Part shown: one piece after another, positions 42,239 to 43,519 of the stretch
Layout: each line of letters starts with the position of its first letter
How positions within the stretch are numbered: the stretch's first letter is position 1
DNA from: ATM1 sp003577165
GTDB lineage: Bacteria; Armatimonadota; Fimbriimonadia; Fimbriimonadales; ATM1
Reading direction: 5' to 3'
NCBI GenBank assembly: GCA_030263715.1
Contig: SZPM01000020.1
Location: 1-43,519, forward strand
Length of the DNA stretch: 43,519 nucleotides
Notes under the pieces: generated by a model
Database searches by the model: none
The model's input: the letters and a program-made list of their open reading frames with translations, nothing else
What the model was told of the DNA's origin: nothing
Translations under genes and position numbers: made by a program

Positions 42239-43135
42239 CTCGGCTGATCTTAGGCTAATTGAGGGGAATGAACTCCACCACACCCGGGACTTCGGCATTT
42301 GCTAAGTCTTCAAGGGCTCTCAGTTCCCGTGCTATAGGCTCACCGCGTCTGTTCACCCTACCAACATTGATGTAGTGAAGTACACCGTCGATCAGCGCAA
42401 TGATGTCCTGATCGCGGCGCCGGTTGGTCCCCTTGATCTTGACGGCTCGTTCCGACCCCCACGGGAATTTCCTGCCGCCTCCGGCTAGAATTTTATGGCC
42501 TTGTGCCTCCAATTTGTCCGCATAGGCTTTGACCGCAGCCCGGTGTTGGGATCCTCCGAGCCTGCCCAGCGAAGCAAATCGAACTGCGTCGTCCGCAAAG
42601 CCAGCGACAAACACCATGTCGACTGCGCCACGGATCAGTTGCTCCTCAAGCCACCAGAGCTTGTCTATGTCGGTCGGCTGGAGCCACACTGAGGCGGCAA
42701 CCGGGGGAAGTGTCTCGAGTAGGGGGTCATGCCCTTCTGTGTACTCTCCCGGCGTCCCGGTGTACTGGCCATAGTCCCTCCCGCCGAAGTCCGAGATCCT
42801 AGGTCGCGGTCTCAGTACGCGCCCAGAGCCCGCTTGCAGGCCAGCCTGGATGGGTTGGGAAGCTCCGGCTGCACGGGACACACAAATTAGGTGGCGGCCG
42901 ATACTCGGATCGTAAGGTCCGACAGGAGTCGTCACCAGGCCTGAGTCATGATCGGACTCGTTACCAATTAAGCCAAGGAATCTGTAAGGAGTGATCAACC
43001 CTCCAGCAGTGCTCGTCGGCACTCCCCATGCGTCGAATCTATACTGCGCAATGGGAACCTGCCCGCCGTCAATAGCGGTACACAGCGATCCGTATCCGTC
43101 GGAGTGATAGAACTTCGACACCCCCGAACGCCTCT

Positions 43136-43154
43136 CCCCGATCTCGCATCGGGG
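43136..43154 (-). repeat. 19-bp palindromic repeat, copy 3 (inverted)
   Basis: CCCCGATCTCGCATCGGGG on the plus strand is the exact reverse complement of copy 1. It encodes part of 'PRCEIGE' in the RHS gene and keeps the downstream frame. Confidence 0.8.
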
Positions 43155-43241
43155 TGTGTACACCGCCGATCCGTCCGAAAGAACGGGCGACGTGACAGAA
43201 GAGCCGTTGCGGCGGTAGGTGTAAGACCCCGTGCTGTCCGT

Positions 43242-43260
43242 CCCCGATGCAAGATCGGGA
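43242..43260 (+). repeat. 19-bp palindromic repeat, copy 2
   Basis: CCCCGATGCAAGATCGGGA differs from copy 1 by two bases (A for G in the loop and at the end). The RHS reading frame changes exactly across it. Confidence 0.8.
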
Positions 43261-43384
43261 CAGGCTCCGAGACTCTCGCCCCGAGCCCGCTATACGCGAA
43301 AGTGTTCGCGCCCCCACCCGGGTAGGTGATGCTCGTCACCCGATCCTCGTAATCGTAGGTGAGCGAAGTCACCTGACCACTGCT

Positions 43385-43403
43385 CCCCGATGCGAGATCG
43401 GGG
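43385..43403 (+). repeat. 19-bp palindromic repeat, copy 1
   Basis: CCCCGATGCGAGATCGGGG has a perfect 7-bp stem (CCCCGAT/ATCGGGG) and a 5-nt loop GCGAG. The RHS reading frame changes exactly across it. Confidence 0.8.
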
Positions 43404-43519
43404 TCACCCGCCCCGCCGCGTCGTAGCCGTAGGTCTTCCCTCCTGCTGAGAGCAGCTTGTCCGCAGAGTCGTACGTGTAGTATTCAGGGACGCCGTTCAA
43501 GGTCTTCGTCAAACGGTTC

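Larger units (their letters stand above)
42255..43519 (-). pseudogene. 3' end of an RHS/YD-repeat polymorphic toxin gene, frame broken twice
   Basis: The gene runs in from the right edge. YD repeats appear in three frames: 'NGVPEYYTYDSADKLLSAGG' and 'KTYGYDAAGRVT' at the edge, then 'VTSLTYDYEDRVTSITYPGG', then 'GSYTYRRNGSSVTSPVLSDG' leading to 'FYHSDGYGSL'. The RHS core 'YRFDAWG...YRFLG...YDPSIGRHL' follows. The last 100 residues are a C-terminal toxin-like domain with 'GHKILAGGGRKFPWG', 'RRRDQDIIALIDG', 'YINVGR' and 'PIARELRALEDL', possibly a nuclease. Frame changes coincide with 19-bp palindromes at 43385 and 43242. The 302-residue open part ending at 42255 (from 43163) could still be made alone. 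Confidence 0.75.

Overview
The window is about 43.5 kb of GC-rich bacterial chromosome that is mostly ordinary housekeeping and envelope genes, ending in a toxin-type accessory region at the right edge. A phosphate-selective-type porin shows a diderm cell. The block efp - membrane protein - BCCP-like - pilin-like - accC - nusB - folD, a copper-amine-oxidase 'stalk' domain protein, a DUF6785-type multispanning protein and a CIRCE-controlled groESL operon fit an Armatimonadota (Fimbriimonadia-like) genome best. This placement is inferred from gene content, not from a marker-gene tree. No rRNA, tRNA, CRISPR array or insertion sequence was seen.

Left part (1-22.4 kb): the end of a large probable extracellular protein; a secreted Ig/stalk-domain protein followed by a clear terminator; a PilZ protein; and the porin. 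On the minus strand follow a MATE exporter and an ABC exporter with a zinc-ribbon N-terminus. Then come a small Cys-rich protein, a GT2 glycosyltransferase, a beta-CASP nuclease coupled to lgt, and groES-groEL with promoter, CIRCE and terminator. The minus strand then carries two VOC proteins, a uridine-kinase-like protein, an alkyltransferase, an NfeD-flotillin-flotillin operon, an AraC regulator with a 29-residue membrane ORF in front of it, a DinB protein and a DUF4434 protein.

Centre (22.6-31.5 kb): a PepSY membrane protein and a WcaJ-like sugar transferase face a minus-strand operon of PhyH oxygenase - gmd - fcl - GT4. This operon makes GDP-L-fucose and probably feeds a surface polysaccharide. 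A large membrane protein coupled to a CPBP protease follows on the plus strand.

Right part (31.5-39.9 kb): a tightly packed plus-strand operon links translation (EF-P), fatty-acid synthesis (accC), antitermination (nusB) and folate metabolism (folD). Its accB-position gene has lost the biotin-accepting lysine, and two unexplained membrane or pilin-like genes sit in the same operon. HtpX and a divergent GH38-type glycoside hydrolase follow.

From 39.9 kb to the end is an accessory region: a non-coding gap with a long inverted repeat, a frameshifted DUF4304-like gene, an unknown 372-residue gene and the 3' end of an RHS/YD-repeat polymorphic toxin gene. Three near-identical 19-bp palindromes lie in the RHS gene, and at two of them the reading frame changes. 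The most notable observations are the non-biotinylatable BCCP-like protein beside accC, the palindromes in the RHS gene with the linked toxin/immunity candidates, the CTG (or ATT) start of fcl, and a set of genes that look leaderless.
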